A stretch of 46,364 nucleotides of DNA from an uncultured Thermoguttaceae bacterium (GCA_938042245.1 CALIRO010000034.1:1-46364); one strand, 5' to 3'; positions 33,142 through 42,537 are shown, counted from the first letter of the stretch. Notes: generated from the sequence alone by a model not told the origin. Numbers and translations are program-made.

Positions 33142-34491
33142 ATGATTCGTTGGTTGGCAACCTGGGTGGCCGTGGTTGGGGTGGGTACATCGGTTTGGGG
33201 TGGACCGATGCCGCCGCCGGTGCAAAATGGCTCGGGGTTTCCCCTGGGCCAACTTTTTTCTAGGCCAGCCCAAACTCCCCATCCGGCCGTCGTTCGCGTG
33301 GTGGTACAGGAACGCACTGGCCTGTCGCTGGGTTCTGGCGCCTTAGTAGGAGTGCAAGGGGCCTATGGGTTGGTCGTTACCAATTGGCATGTGGTGCGGG
33401 ATGCGGCCGGGCCGATTACCGTCATCTTCCCCGATGGTTTCCGCTCCGGCGCCACGATCTTGAAAATGGATCCAGAGTGGGATTTGGCCGCCTTGGCCAT
33501 TTGGCGTCCTCAGGTCGATCCGATTCCATTGGCGCCCGAGATGCCCCAGTTGGGCGAACCGTTAACGATTGTCGGCTACGGCAGCGGGCAATATCGAGCG
33601 GCCACGGGCCGATGCCTCCAATATCTTTCTCCTGCCCGCCATGAGCCGCCAGAAATGATCGAACTTTCCGTAGCCGCCCGGCAGGGGGATTCCGGCGGGC
33701 CAATCCTGAATAGCCAAGGCCAATTGGCCGGCGTGTTGTTTGGCGCCTCTTGGGGCCGAACCGCGGGCAGCTCCTGCCGACGAGTGCGCAGTTTCCTAGC
33801 CTCCTTATCGCCTTGGTTTCCCCTGGAAGGGGCCGATACCGCCTTGGCCGCCTCCGCAGCCCCATCAGCCCCCCCAGCAGCGCCGTCTGCCCCTCCTCCG
33901 GCAATGGTATCCAATTGGCCATCCAACCAGCCTTCTCCCGCCCATTTGGCGGGTGGAAGTAGCATCCCGGTGGGCAACTCTTCCGAGGTCGGCGGTTGGT
34001 TGCCTGCTGCCGGCTCCTCCCCACCAGGCACTGCCCAGCAAGCCGACAAACCGCTTATCCCGCCCTGGCCCATACCGAATGAGTCGCCCCGTTTAAGTCC
34101 TCATCGATCCAATCCCTCCGAAGCTTCCAGCTTGCCATCCACCTCTGGGCCGAATAGTTTGCCGCCTGCCGCCATCCCTTGGCCCGGCTCCCAGCCGACT
34201 CGCAGCCCGCAGGTTTGGGCCGGTTCTCGTCAATCGTCCGCTTCCGGAGCTACAACCACTCTTCCGCCCTGGAATCCCTCTGCGAAGTCCAACGGAGGAT
34301 GGACAGCTCCCTGGCCGAACACCCCGCCCCCTTCGGCCCTCCCTTCTGCTTCGGTCAGTCCCGGACCGGAGGCTTCTTCCAGCCAAACTAGCTCCCGGTT
34401 CGAGGCCATCAAAAACTTCCTCGCCTTTGTCGGAGCAGTAGCATTGTTGCTATTGGCTGTTCGAGTGGTCAGCGCCGCCAGCAGCGAGTAA
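33142..34491 (+). CDS. Secreted, membrane-anchored trypsin-like serine protease
   Basis: The 449-residue protein has an N-terminal signal (MIRWLATWVAVVGVGTSVWG) and a trypsin-like domain (about 45-210). The triad is H83 (VTNWHVV), D114 (DPEWDLAALAI) and S184 (RQGDSGGPIL). No PDZ domain follows, unlike HtrA. Instead a 190-residue Pro/Ser/Ala-rich linker leads to a C-terminal helix (FLAFVGAVALLLLAVRVVSA) that would anchor it in a membrane. It probably acts outside the cytoplasmic membrane. A GTG at 33139 directly precedes the ATG used here; the ribosome site is weak in both cases. It is convergent with the sulfatase gene. Confidence 0.88.
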   Translation: MIRWLATWVAVVGVGTSVWGGPMPPPVQNGSGFPLGQLFSRPAQTPHPAVVRVVVQERTGLSLGSGALVGVQGAYGLVVTNWHVVRDAAGPITVIFPDGFRSGATILKMDPEWDLAALAIWRPQVDPIPLAPEMPQLGEPLTIVGYGSGQYRAATGRCLQYLSPARHEPPEMIELSVAARQGDSGGPILNSQGQLAGVLFGASWGRTAGSSCRRVRSFLASLSPWFPLEGADTALAASAAPSAPPAAPSAPPPAMVSNWPSNQPSPAHLAGGSSIPVGNSSEVGGWLPAAGSSPPGTAQQADKPLIPPWPIPNESPRLSPHRSNPSEASSLPSTSGPNSLPPAAIPWPGSQPTRSPQVWAGSRQSSASGATTTLPPWNPSAKSNGGWTAPWPNTPPPSALPSASVSPGPEASSSQTSSRFEAIKNFLAFVGAVALLLLAVRVVSAASSE

Positions 34492-34739
34492 GTCCACCCA
34501 GGCCATCCTTTACCAAACCAGCCTCCGCTTCCCCTGAAAAAAGCTCTTTTGGATAGGGCGCTGGATAAAGATGGTGGGGATGATAAGGCTATCTGCTACG
34601 CTGGAGGAAAGAGCTAGCCCCCTGAATGGAACTATGTTGTATAGCTCCTTTGGGCAACCCCCATGATGTTTACCATTCCGACGACCGGTTCCTTCCCGGC
34701 CCGGCGGGTATGCGAGCTTCGGGGCCACGCCTATTAGGC

Positions 34740-36263
34740 TTACCATTCCGGCGGCGTCCACAGAGGGATCCCCTCTTCCCGAAGCTGCTTCTCATACAGG
34801 TCGAAGTAGGGTCGGCGTGGGGAAAGCGGCACATTTTCGTTCACCAGCATTGTGCGCACTTCTGCCCACCAGGCCTCATAGGCCGATCGCATCGCCCGAG
34901 CGACATCTGGAAATTTGTCGATCACGTTAGTTGTTTCGCCCGGGTCGTTCTGCAGGTCATAAAGCTCCTGGTTGTTGACCAGCCGAAACCGTTGATTTCG
35001 CACCGCACACTGCCGATATTTATACTCCTCCGGGTTGGCTCCTTTCGGCCAGCGCCCGACATGGATAAACAGGAATCGGTCCGGCCAGGGCGCCTTGGGA
35101 TTTTCCAGCAGGGGCACAAGCGACCGGCCGTCCAACTTCTGGGTGTTCGGCGGCAGTTTGGCGCCGGCCAGTTCCACAAAGGTAGGAAACAGGTCCATAT
35201 GGGCGGCTAAGGCTGGGATGTCTTGCCCCTCCGGCAGCACTCCTTTCCACCGCCAAAAACAGGGTACACAGGTGCCGCCTTCATACGCAGTGCCTTTGCC
35301 GGAGCGGAACCCAGCATGGTACAGCTCATAGGGGCGTCCGTTTCGACGGGTTTTGCGGGGACCGGCCTGGCCGTTGTCCGTCATAAAAATCACCAGCGTC
35401 CGCTCCCACAATTGCCACTCGTCTAACTTCTGCATCAAAAGGCCGATATTGTCGTCGATGTTGGCGATCATGCCATATCGGCCGGCTACTGTTTCGTCGA
35501 AACCGGCTTCCAAGAAAGGGCGTTTATATTTTTCCGGAGCGATCATCGGATCATGTGGGGCGTTGGGCGTAAGATAGACAAAGAATGGTTGCCCGCTATC
35601 TTTTTGCTTTTTAATCCAGCCGAGGGCTTGCCGGAAGAATACATCTGTACAGAAGCCCTGGGTCTTCACAAATCGGCCATTGTGCCGAATGACCGGATCG
35701 AAATACCGGTTCTGCTGGTTGGGCGGAGCATCCGCACAACTGCAATCATACGCCTGGCCAATGCCGCCCGCTCCATGAATGAACACCTCTTCAAACCCTC
35801 GGTTTTGCGGCTGATACGGTTCTTCGTCGCCCAGGTGCCATTTGCCGAAAATGCCCGTATGATACCCGGCAGCCCGAAGCACCTCGGCCAAAGTAACTAC
35901 GCCCAGGGCCATCCGCTCCCGTTCCAGGATGGTATGGGTAACGCCGTTTTTAAACTCGTGCCGTCCGCTCAGGATGGCCGAGCGGGTCGGCGCACAGGTA
36001 GGGCTAACCTGAAAATTCGTAAATCGAGTGCTCATCTGGTAGAGCCGATCCAAGTTGGGCGTTTTCAGGTCCGGATTACCTAAGCAGCTCAGGTCCCCTT
36101 TGCCCTGGTCGTCGGTCATCACAAGGATGATGTTCGGACGTCGGCCTGCCAACGGCGCTGGCTCGGCTGGCCAAACCACCGTACTGCCCTGAAAGCTCAG
36201 CCAAACCACAGGCAGCATCCAGCCCCAATTCCGGCAGCCAACCACCCAGGCAAATAGCTTCAT
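34740..36263 (-). CDS. Secreted formylglycine-dependent sulfatase
   Basis: The 507-residue protein has a signal-like N-terminus (to about residue 33) and the alkaline-phosphatase-like sulfatase fold. Metal ligands D51-D52 lie in NIILVMTDDQG. The formylglycine cysteine is C90 in CAPTRSAILSGR, which fits the C-x-P-x-R rule. GIFGKWHLGD gives further active-site Lys/His, and VIFMTDNGQ the second metal-binding Asp-Asn. Such enzymes hydrolyse sulfate esters, usually on polysaccharides, in the periplasm; a maturase must act in trans. GAGGAGG lies 7 bases before ATG 36263. The MITE at 36294-36482 ends 30 bases before this start, so the promoter is either in or beyond the element. Confidence 0.93.
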   Translation of the reverse strand: MKLFAWVVGCRNWGWMLPVVWLSFQGSTVVWPAEPAPLAGRRPNIILVMTDDQGKGDLSCLGNPDLKTPNLDRLYQMSTRFTNFQVSPTCAPTRSAILSGRHEFKNGVTHTILERERMALGVVTLAEVLRAAGYHTGIFGKWHLGDEEPYQPQNRGFEEVFIHGAGGIGQAYDCSCADAPPNQQNRYFDPVIRHNGRFVKTQGFCTDVFFRQALGWIKKQKDSGQPFFVYLTPNAPHDPMIAPEKYKRPFLEAGFDETVAGRYGMIANIDDNIGLLMQKLDEWQLWERTLVIFMTDNGQAGPRKTRRNGRPYELYHAGFRSGKGTAYEGGTCVPCFWRWKGVLPEGQDIPALAAHMDLFPTFVELAGAKLPPNTQKLDGRSLVPLLENPKAPWPDRFLFIHVGRWPKGANPEEYKYRQCAVRNQRFRLVNNQELYDLQNDPGETTNVIDKFPDVARAMRSAYEAWWAEVRTMLVNENVPLSPRRPYFDLYEKQLREEGIPLWTPPEW

Positions 36264-36293
36264 GCCAATCCTCCTCGGAACAAAAAACATAGT

Positions 36294-36482
36294 GGAAACT
36301 CTGCAAAATCCTGAACATCACGTGAACTTTATGAATATGCGATCCATTCCTTTGCCTATCGGTTCCCATTGCTGGGTACTATATATTGAGTCTCATATTG
36401 GCAGTGCCACTATAAGTTGTGGCTTTTGACGGAGGTCTTGAAATAGTGTAAAAATATCTCCTTTGAATTATTCAGAGGTTCC
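36294..36482 (-). mobile_element. MITE copy B (189 bases, 4-base target duplication TAGT on the plus strand)
   Basis: In the orientation of copy A it runs from GGAACCTCTGAATAAT to ATTTTGCAGAGTTTCC. The inverted ends match at 13 of 16 positions. TAGT flanks it at 36290-36293 and 36483-36486, a perfect duplication different from that of copy A, which proves independent insertion. It differs from copy A at about 20 positions plus one gap. The left-end hairpin is kept by a paired change (G-C in copy A, A-T here). It sits 30 bases before the sulfatase start, in the same orientation relative to the gene as copy A. Confidence 0.9.
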
Positions 36483-36486
36483 TAGT

Positions 36487-36718
36487 TCATGATTTTGTTT
36501 CGGATGCATCCTCTGCCCCAGTAAGTTCCGAATGGATCATATCATAAAAAAAACCAACGAAACCAGCCAATAACAACTCCCTTTAATCCCTGATGGACAA
36601 ACTACAAAGACAGATTAATAGGTTAGCCATCAGAAATCCATCGAAAAAAACTGCATTTCCCCGCTTATGCAGGACTGAGAGGTGGCATCAATCGGCTGAA
36701 ATATTCCAAGACGTGGAA
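36487..36718. other. AT-rich region between the cupin gene and MITE copy B
   Basis: These 232 bases are clearly AT-rich, with A-runs near 36546 and 36646. They presumably contain the original sulfatase promoter, now pushed upstream by the MITE, but no clear -35/-10 pair is visible on the minus strand. Confidence 0.3.
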
Positions 36719-37081
36719 TCAGGAGCCGTCCGATCCCGCTGCTGCGGCAACTGGGCGCATGTCTTGGCGGATGGGGTGGAAGACGTCGATGGCTCGCAGA
36801 CCTTCTGGCCCGGCGATTACCTCATGCGGCATGTTGCCGGGAATCCGCCACATTTGGCCTGCCAGGACTTGATGGGTTTGCTCCCCGATGCGAAACACCC
36901 CGCTGCCTTCGACCATATAGCCGATCTGTTCGTGCGGATGCTGGTGTTGGGGGATGACCGCTCCCGGCTGCATATCCACCACGGAAAGGGTCATCGTCTG
37001 GCTTTCAAAGGTGTGCATGGTAACCCCTGGGAAGGGGCTCAGTCGGTGGCAATCGGACAAGCTCAGGATCTTCGGTTCCAT
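36719..37081 (-). CDS. Single-domain cupin protein
   Basis: The 120-residue protein is a small cupin. The first metal motif is PQHQHPHEQIGYMVEGSGVF (histidines 46, 48, 50 area with the glutamate) and the second is IPGNMPHEVI. TMTLSVVDMQPGAVIP leads into the barrel. Small cupins of this type bind a metal and serve as sugar-binding, isomerase or dioxygenase-like proteins; the substrate is unknown. It lies 110 bases downstream of the CDF transporter gene on the same strand, so the two could be co-transcribed. GGAG is about 12 bases before the ATG, a bit far. Confidence 0.85.
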   Translation of the reverse strand: MEPKILSLSDCHRLSPFPGVTMHTFESQTMTLSVVDMQPGAVIPQHQHPHEQIGYMVEGSGVFRIGEQTHQVLAGQMWRIPGNMPHEVIAGPEGLRAIDVFHPIRQDMRPVAAAAGSDGS

Positions 37082-37191
37082 AGTGGCTATTTCTCCAAAA
37101 CTTGTAGACAGATGGACAGGCAGATTCCTTTTCGGCTACCCTGCCAGGGCGCTGAGTAGCTACTGGTGTGTACAGGCGGGGGCGGAATGAG

Positions 37192-38622
37192 CTAGGATTC
37201 TTCCGGTTCCACATGGATGATTACCCGCGCTAAGCCGGGCAGGGCGCTGCGGAGATGTTTTTCCAACTGTTCGGCCAAATCGTGAGCCTGACGGATGGCA
37301 GTTTGGCCGGGCAGGGTACAATGAAACGAAACGGAAATCCCCTCTTTTGCTTCCAGCAGTTGCAGATCGTGGACCTGGGCCTGGGGGGCACAGCGGTGGA
37401 CCACCTGGTGCACGATGCCGACCAGCTTGGATTGGTCCAGGGGGCAGGGGTAGGCCGGGGTGGGCTGGCCGGTGTCGGTAGGTTCGAGATGGGAAACGAT
37501 CCGCCCAATGCCGGGCAAAACTGCTTGCAGTTCGTTTTCGCAGGCCGTGGCTTGGCCATGGGCCTGCTCCAGGCTCAGTTCCGGCGGCACTTCCAAGTGC
37601 AATTCCAATGTTTGCTGGCCCTGGTGTTCTACCAGTCGAACGGCATGAGCGGCCAGTCCATATCGCCCCGCCACCGAACGGACCGTACTGACCAGGTCCT
37701 CTTGCGCTGGCCCGAGCGGTTCCACATGGACGACCACATCGGCGCCGGGCAAAAGACTGCGCACAGCTTGCTCGGCCTGATGGGCCAACTGGTGGGATTG
37801 TTCCAAGGTGCTGGTGGGCAGGACCCGAACGGTTAGATCGGCAAAGACCTTGGCGCCGCTGCGGCGGACTCGGACCTGATCCACTTCCACCAGGCCGGGC
37901 ACCTGCTGAAGCGCCGCAGTCAGTTGGGCTTGGAGGTAAGCCGGTACAGTATCCAAAAGTTCCTCTATCGCCTTCTTCGCTAACCGCAGCGTGAGCCCGA
38001 TGACCAACACTGCCACCACCAACGCCGCCGCCGCATCCGCCCCAACTAGCCATGCCGGACCTCCCCGATCCGCCACCGCTACCCCCACCAGGCCCAATAA
38101 GACCACCATCGAAGAGAAAATATCGGTACTAAAATGCAAGGCGTCGGCCTCCAGGGCCTGGCTTTGATATTTCCGGGCCGCCCGCGCTAAAACCCGACTC
38201 CGCGACCAATCCACCCCGATCGATAACAACACCACTAAAAACGCCCAGACATTCGCCTTCACCTCAGCAGGTTCCGCCACCACAAGCCGATGAATCCCTT
38301 CATATACAATCCAGCCGCAGGTAGCCAAAAGCAACACCGCCTGAAACAGCGCCGAAAGGTTTTCCACCTTGTAATGGCCGTAGGTATGACGGCTGTCGGC
38401 AGGTCGGCTGGCTAACTGCACCGCCCAAACCGTCATTCCCGCCGCCATCAGATCCATGGCCGAATGCGCTGCCTCCGACAAAATCCCCAAACTATTCGTC
38501 CACAAGCCCACCCCCAACTTCAGACCGGTTAAAAAAACCGCCGCTCCAAGCGAACTGATGGCCGCCCAAAGCTTCTCCCTCTGCCCCTCTAAAACCACCT
38601 CGTTGTCCGAAAACTGATCCAT
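37192..38622 (-). CDS. CDF-family cation (zinc-type) efflux transporter with three C-terminal domains
   Basis: The 476-residue protein has six helices in the first 205 residues. The transport site is H53-x3-D57 (HSAMD, helix 2) and H163-x3-D167 (HFSTD, helix 5). This HD-HD pattern is typical of Zn2+-transporting CDF proteins, which export metal in exchange for protons. The C-terminal part is three times the usual size: repeated ferredoxin-like ZT-dimer units at about 210-303, 305-385 and 395-476. Each has a 'Q-A-H-x-L/Q-A' helix (LEQSHQLAHQAE, LEQAHGQATACE, IRQAHDLAEQLE) and ends with a 'V-H-V/L-E-P' strand. Standard CDF proteins have one. The start region is hydrophilic and ends near the intergenic gap before argG. 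Confidence 0.93.
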   Translation of the reverse strand: MDQFSDNEVVLEGQREKLWAAISSLGAAVFLTGLKLGVGLWTNSLGILSEAAHSAMDLMAAGMTVWAVQLASRPADSRHTYGHYKVENLSALFQAVLLLATCGWIVYEGIHRLVVAEPAEVKANVWAFLVVLLSIGVDWSRSRVLARAARKYQSQALEADALHFSTDIFSSMVVLLGLVGVAVADRGGPAWLVGADAAAALVVAVLVIGLTLRLAKKAIEELLDTVPAYLQAQLTAALQQVPGLVEVDQVRVRRSGAKVFADLTVRVLPTSTLEQSHQLAHQAEQAVRSLLPGADVVVHVEPLGPAQEDLVSTVRSVAGRYGLAAHAVRLVEHQGQQTLELHLEVPPELSLEQAHGQATACENELQAVLPGIGRIVSHLEPTDTGQPTPAYPCPLDQSKLVGIVHQVVHRCAPQAQVHDLQLLEAKEGISVSFHCTLPGQTAIRQAHDLAEQLEKHLRSALPGLARVIIHVEPEES

Positions 38623-38942
38623 ACATCATCGCTTTGGCAAAAACGAGCTATCGGCCAACCCATCTACCCAAGTAGCACAAGGAGATCCCCGCTGGCGGAT
38701 TTACGGATAGATAGTTCCGGCCTACCCCACCGACTTCTAGATATTGCCCTGGGGAGCCCCTGCCGGATTTAGGGAAGACGGACATTTGCTACCTACATAG
38801 CCCTACCACCCTACCAGATGCTCCCCAGCAGATAGGACTGCTGCCCCTGCCAGATTCTCCTAGCCTCTTCCCGGCACAGGCAAGGCCTATGCCCTACATT
38901 TCTTTTCCGGCGTCGGCAAAACCTACCTACTATTTATCCTCC
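38623..38942. other. Intergenic region between argG end and CDF gene start
   Basis: No gene, repeat or terminator is evident in these 320 bases. It is pyrimidine-rich on the plus strand. The CDF promoter should lie here. Confidence 0.3.
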
Positions 38943-40157
38943 CTACCATTGCCGGGGGGTAACCTTTGCCTGAACCCGAAGCGGCAGCCCTTGAATGCGC
39001 AAAAACCCTTCCGCATCCGACTGGTTGTAGTCGCCGCCAGCTTCCATGGTGGCCATGCCTTCGTCATACAGGCTCAGCGGGCTGCTCCGCCGCCGTACCA
39101 TTATATTCCCCTTGTATAGCGCCAAGCCAACTTCGCCGGTAACCGTCTTCTGCGCCTCCCGAATAAATGCCATCAGGGCATCCATCTTTGCCGAGTACCA
39201 AAATCCATAATACACCAACTCCGCTACTTCCGGCGCCAAACGGTCCCGCAGGTGCATCAGGTCTCGGTCCATGGTGATTTGTTCCAGCAGCCGATGGGCT
39301 TCGTATAAAAGAGTCATGCCAGGGGCTTCATAAACCCCGCGGCTTTTCATGCCCACGAAGCGGTTTTCGACGATGTCGATTCGGCCTATCGCATGCCGAC
39401 CGCCGATTTGGTTTAAGAGTTTAACTAACGGGGCGGGGCTAAGCTTTTGTCCATTGACTGCCACCGGTACCCCCCGTTCAAAGGCGATGGAGACTTCCTC
39501 CGGCTGATCCGGCGCTTGCTGGGGAGAAACGGTCATCCCAAACTCCACCAGCTCCAGACCGGCTACGGAAAGGTCTTCCAACCGACCGGCTTCGTAGCTA
39601 ATATGCAGGCAGTTTTCGTCGGAGCTGTAGGGACGCTCTGCCGTGGCTTTGACCGGAATGCCACGCTGATGGCAATAGGCGATCATCTGCTGTCGACCAG
39701 GGAATCGCTGGCGAAACCGTTCGATCCGCCAAGGAGCTACCACCCGGATACCCGGCCAGAGGGCCTCAGCGGCCAGTTGAAACCGGCATTGGTCGTTTCC
39801 TTTGCCGGTAGCACCGTGGGCGAACACGTCGGCGCCGACCTCCCGGGCAACCTGCAAGCAGACCTTGGCGATCAACGGCCGGGCAATCGACGTACCCATC
39901 AGATACATCTGCTCATATTTAGCCTGCCACTGAAGCACCGGAAAGGCAAAATCCCGACACAGTTCCTCTTGGGCGTCGATAGCTCGGGCCGAGGCCGCCC
40001 CGATCCGCCGAGCCTTCTCTAACAACGCCTCTCGATCCTCACACGGCTGCCCCAGATCCACATACACGGCATGGACCTCGTAGCCCTCCTCCAACAGCCA
40101 ACTTAAAATCACCGACGTATCCAACCCACCAGAATATGCTAGTACACATCTGGCCAT
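38943..40157 (-). CDS. argG: Argininosuccinate synthase
   Basis: The 404 residues match the family length (about 400). The enzyme joins citrulline and aspartate with ATP in arginine synthesis. The PP-loop is AYSGGLDTSVILSWL (8-22). Other signatures are YLMGTSIARPLIAK, FAHGATGKGNDQCRFQL and KATAERPYSSDENCLHISYE. The C-terminal tetramerisation region contains YNQSDAEGFLRIQGLPL. No other arg gene is next to it. AAAGGA is about 13 bases before the ATG, so the ribosome site is weak. Confidence 0.97.
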   Translation of the reverse strand: MARCVLAYSGGLDTSVILSWLLEEGYEVHAVYVDLGQPCEDREALLEKARRIGAASARAIDAQEELCRDFAFPVLQWQAKYEQMYLMGTSIARPLIAKVCLQVAREVGADVFAHGATGKGNDQCRFQLAAEALWPGIRVVAPWRIERFRQRFPGRQQMIAYCHQRGIPVKATAERPYSSDENCLHISYEAGRLEDLSVAGLELVEFGMTVSPQQAPDQPEEVSIAFERGVPVAVNGQKLSPAPLVKLLNQIGGRHAIGRIDIVENRFVGMKSRGVYEAPGMTLLYEAHRLLEQITMDRDLMHLRDRLAPEVAELVYYGFWYSAKMDALMAFIREAQKTVTGEVGLALYKGNIMVRRRSSPLSLYDEGMATMEAGGDYNQSDAEGFLRIQGLPLRVQAKVTPRQW

Positions 40158-40914
40158 GGCCCTGGAAGTCCTTTCAAAACAAGAAAAAAAATAACTACCC
40201 TAGCAAGCATAGACCCCAAAACATCTATTGTGCTGGAGCCCGCATTGCCTGACAAGGGGAAGGACCAACCTTCTGCAAGCGAGCTATGGCGCCTCGGCAA
40301 GCCCTGTCCATGAGCCATCCAATGATGCCCCTCCGCGAAGGAGTTCTCCGAAAGATCTTTCCAAATCTTCAATCAAATCTTGGCCCCCCAGTACTGAGGA
40401 CCCAACTCGTAGAAGCTCTCAGAAACCGACCTGTCTGCGCCTCTGCCCTTGGAAACCGGCGAATTGGACTTTTTGGCTGTTTGCTTTTTGTTCGTCTGGG
40501 TAAATAGCCCCCTTGGCCTCCGAGGCGACCACTGGCTTCGAAGTTATCTGGTGGGCCATGCAGCAGCCAACCGATCTTCCTGCTCATGGGGGTAGGTAGC
40601 CACCACTGGAGCCGAAACTCTAGCTTGTGCTCCAATTGTCCTTTTGGCAGCAAGCTCGTATGATAACCAATAGGAAGAATAGTTCTGCCGACACTGCCGG
40701 GCACATCTCCTAAACCCTATCCGTTTCAGGGTTGCTTCCTTCGAAGAGGTTTCGCTGAAGCAGATCGGGCCTAAATCCCCTCCCCATAGTCTGTTTATTT
40801 GGGGTATTTATACTACCCAAAAGTGTTATTGGAAGATAAGTTTCCATTGTTTTCGTTGATCATTCGCTGAACACTTCAAACTTTTTTTCTTAATGACATA
40901 CATAGAAGGAAGTT
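40158..40914. other. 757-base intergenic region between divergent argG and thiH-like genes
   Basis: I see no gene; two open frames of about 90-110 codons here have no ribosome site and no family resemblance. An AT-rich imperfect palindrome at 40798-40821 (TTTGGGGTA...TACTACCCAAA) lies about 95 bases before the thiH-like start and could be an operator or a weak hairpin. Confidence 0.3.
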
Positions 40915-42459
40915 ATGGTTCCTGAGCTTGTTCGGCCGTTGGAAAGGTTTTCGGCGTGGATTCAGACAGAGGATGCCCATGCGGCCAGGCATCTGGAGCT
41001 TTTGGCCCAGGCCCAACGGGTCTTGGAAGGAACCGAACGGGCTTCTGCGGCCCAACGGGCTGAGCTAGCTGACCGCCTGGAACGCTGGCGCTATCAACTA
41101 CTGAGCGAACGGCAAGGACAACTTCGCCCCCAGGACCTCCAGTTGGCCGAAGTCTTGGACTTGGCCGCCAATCGTCTGGGCGCTCGGCCAGACCGGCCAG
41201 CCCGCTCGGCCCGAAAAGTCCTCTGGGACCCAACCTTCTCCCAGGACCTGATCCAGCAGGCCCAGCAGGCGCTGCAACCGGCGTTTCCTTTGGATCGGCT
41301 CGCCCAACAGGCCCAGCAGCTCACCCAGCAGTATTTTGGCCTGCCCTCGGCCAATGGGACCACCCCGTCCAAACGCCGAATGTTCCTCTATGCACCTTTG
41401 TACCTGTCAAATTACTGCATTAATTACTGTCTTTATTGTGGATTTCGATATCCCGAAGCCATTCCTCGTCGGCAGCTATCAGCCCACCAGGCCCTTCAGG
41501 AGGCAGAGGTCCTCTACCAATGGGGATTTCGCCATTTGCTTTTGGTAGCCGGGGATTTCCCAAGTCGCCTGGACCTTACCTATCTGCTCGAGATTGTCCG
41601 CCAATTGCGCCAACGGGGATTTCAACTGGCTATTGAGATTGCTCCCCAGAGCACTGCCAGCTATCAGGCGCTTCGGGCCGCCGGAGTCTGCGGAGTAACC
41701 CTGTATCAAGAGACATATCGTGAAGATTTGTATTACAAATACCATCCCCGGGGAGTCAAAGCAGCCTACGATTGGCGTCTGGAAGGGCTGGAACGGGCCG
41801 CCGAAGCCGGCATGGGGCGATTGGGTCTGGGCATCCTGCTGGGCCTTGCCCCGCCAGAAGAAGACCTCCTGGCCATGCTCCGACATGCCAAGTATCTGCG
41901 AGAGCGGTTTCCGGATCGGCTATTGGCCTTCAGCTTGCCCCGGATTCACGACGCCCCAAGCAGTTTCCAGATTCCGTATCCGGTAAGCGACGAGCAATTG
42001 GTCCGCTTTTACTGTGTGCTTCGGATTGCATTTCCTCAGGCGGAGCTGGTGCTTTCGACACGGGAACCGGCCCCGTTGCGCAACCGGTTAGCCCGAATCT
42101 GCATTACTCAGATGAGCGCTGGCAGCTCCACCGCCCCGGGCGGTTATCTGGAAAAGGCACGCTTCGGCCAACAAAAACCCGGGGCTTCCGTTTCCGACCT
42201 GCCAGCCGGTTCCTTGGACCTCCTTCCAGCCGAGCCGATCCCATCCCCAGGCGCCGAATTCCCCTCCCTATGTGCGGAAACCACTCCGGTAGCCCAAACC
42301 CCCACCTTCTCGCTGCATCGTCGGCCTGGAGAACAATTCCCGGTGGCAGATCACCGCAGCCCCGCCGAAGTAGCCCACTGGCTCCGCGCCGAAGGGTTCC
42401 AGATCGTCTGGCAAGGCGAAGAACCCGGCCAGTGCTCGGGGCCTAGTACTGGGGGATAA
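40915..42459 (+). CDS. ThiH/HydG-family radical SAM enzyme with extended N-terminus
   Basis: The 514-residue protein has the radical SAM cluster C168-x3-C172-x2-C175 in LYLSNYCINYCLYCGF, the tyrosine-lyase signature shared by ThiH and HydG. Later ITQMSAGSSTAPGGY and a C-terminal GEQFPVADHRSPAEVAHWL segment match ThiH. The C-terminal cysteine cluster of HydG is absent, so a 2-iminoacetate synthase-like activity (tyrosine to p-cresol plus dehydroglycine, for the thiazole of thiamine) is more likely than hydrogenase assembly. About 130 N-terminal residues (helical, Gln/Arg-rich) and a Pro-rich insert at about 415-465 are extra. No thiamine gene is adjacent, so its pathway is unproven. The start context has GAAGGAAGTT just before ATG 40915. 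Confidence 0.82.
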   Translation: MVPELVRPLERFSAWIQTEDAHAARHLELLAQAQRVLEGTERASAAQRAELADRLERWRYQLLSERQGQLRPQDLQLAEVLDLAANRLGARPDRPARSARKVLWDPTFSQDLIQQAQQALQPAFPLDRLAQQAQQLTQQYFGLPSANGTTPSKRRMFLYAPLYLSNYCINYCLYCGFRYPEAIPRRQLSAHQALQEAEVLYQWGFRHLLLVAGDFPSRLDLTYLLEIVRQLRQRGFQLAIEIAPQSTASYQALRAAGVCGVTLYQETYREDLYYKYHPRGVKAAYDWRLEGLERAAEAGMGRLGLGILLGLAPPEEDLLAMLRHAKYLRERFPDRLLAFSLPRIHDAPSSFQIPYPVSDEQLVRFYCVLRIAFPQAELVLSTREPAPLRNRLARICITQMSAGSSTAPGGYLEKARFGQQKPGASVSDLPAGSLDLLPAEPIPSPGAEFPSLCAETTPVAQTPTFSLHRRPGEQFPVADHRSPAEVAHWLRAEGFQIVWQGEEPGQCSGPSTGG

Positions 42460-42503
42460 ACCTGCATCGCCATCCGGCCTTGGCAAGGAGAAGTGTATAA
42501 ATT

Positions 42504-42537
42504 CCCTCTCCCCTCGATGGGTGAGGCGATTTTTTTT
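42504..42537 (+). terminator. Intrinsic terminator of the thiH-like gene
   Basis: CCTCTCCC (42505-42512) pairs with GGGTGAGG (42519-42526) except one T-T mismatch, and eight T follow at 42530-42537. It resembles the neighbouring REP-like hairpins, as if one repeat unit had become a terminator. Confidence 0.75.

Noticed and set aside
36593..37159. Open frame of 188 codons on the plus strand over the cupin gene
   Set aside because: It is antisense to a convincing cupin with metal motifs; its sequence has no recognisable domain.
40228..40704. Two overlapping open frames between argG and the thiH-like gene
   Set aside because: No ribosome sites, atypical Ser/Arg/Trp-rich composition and no family resemblance; probably chance frames.
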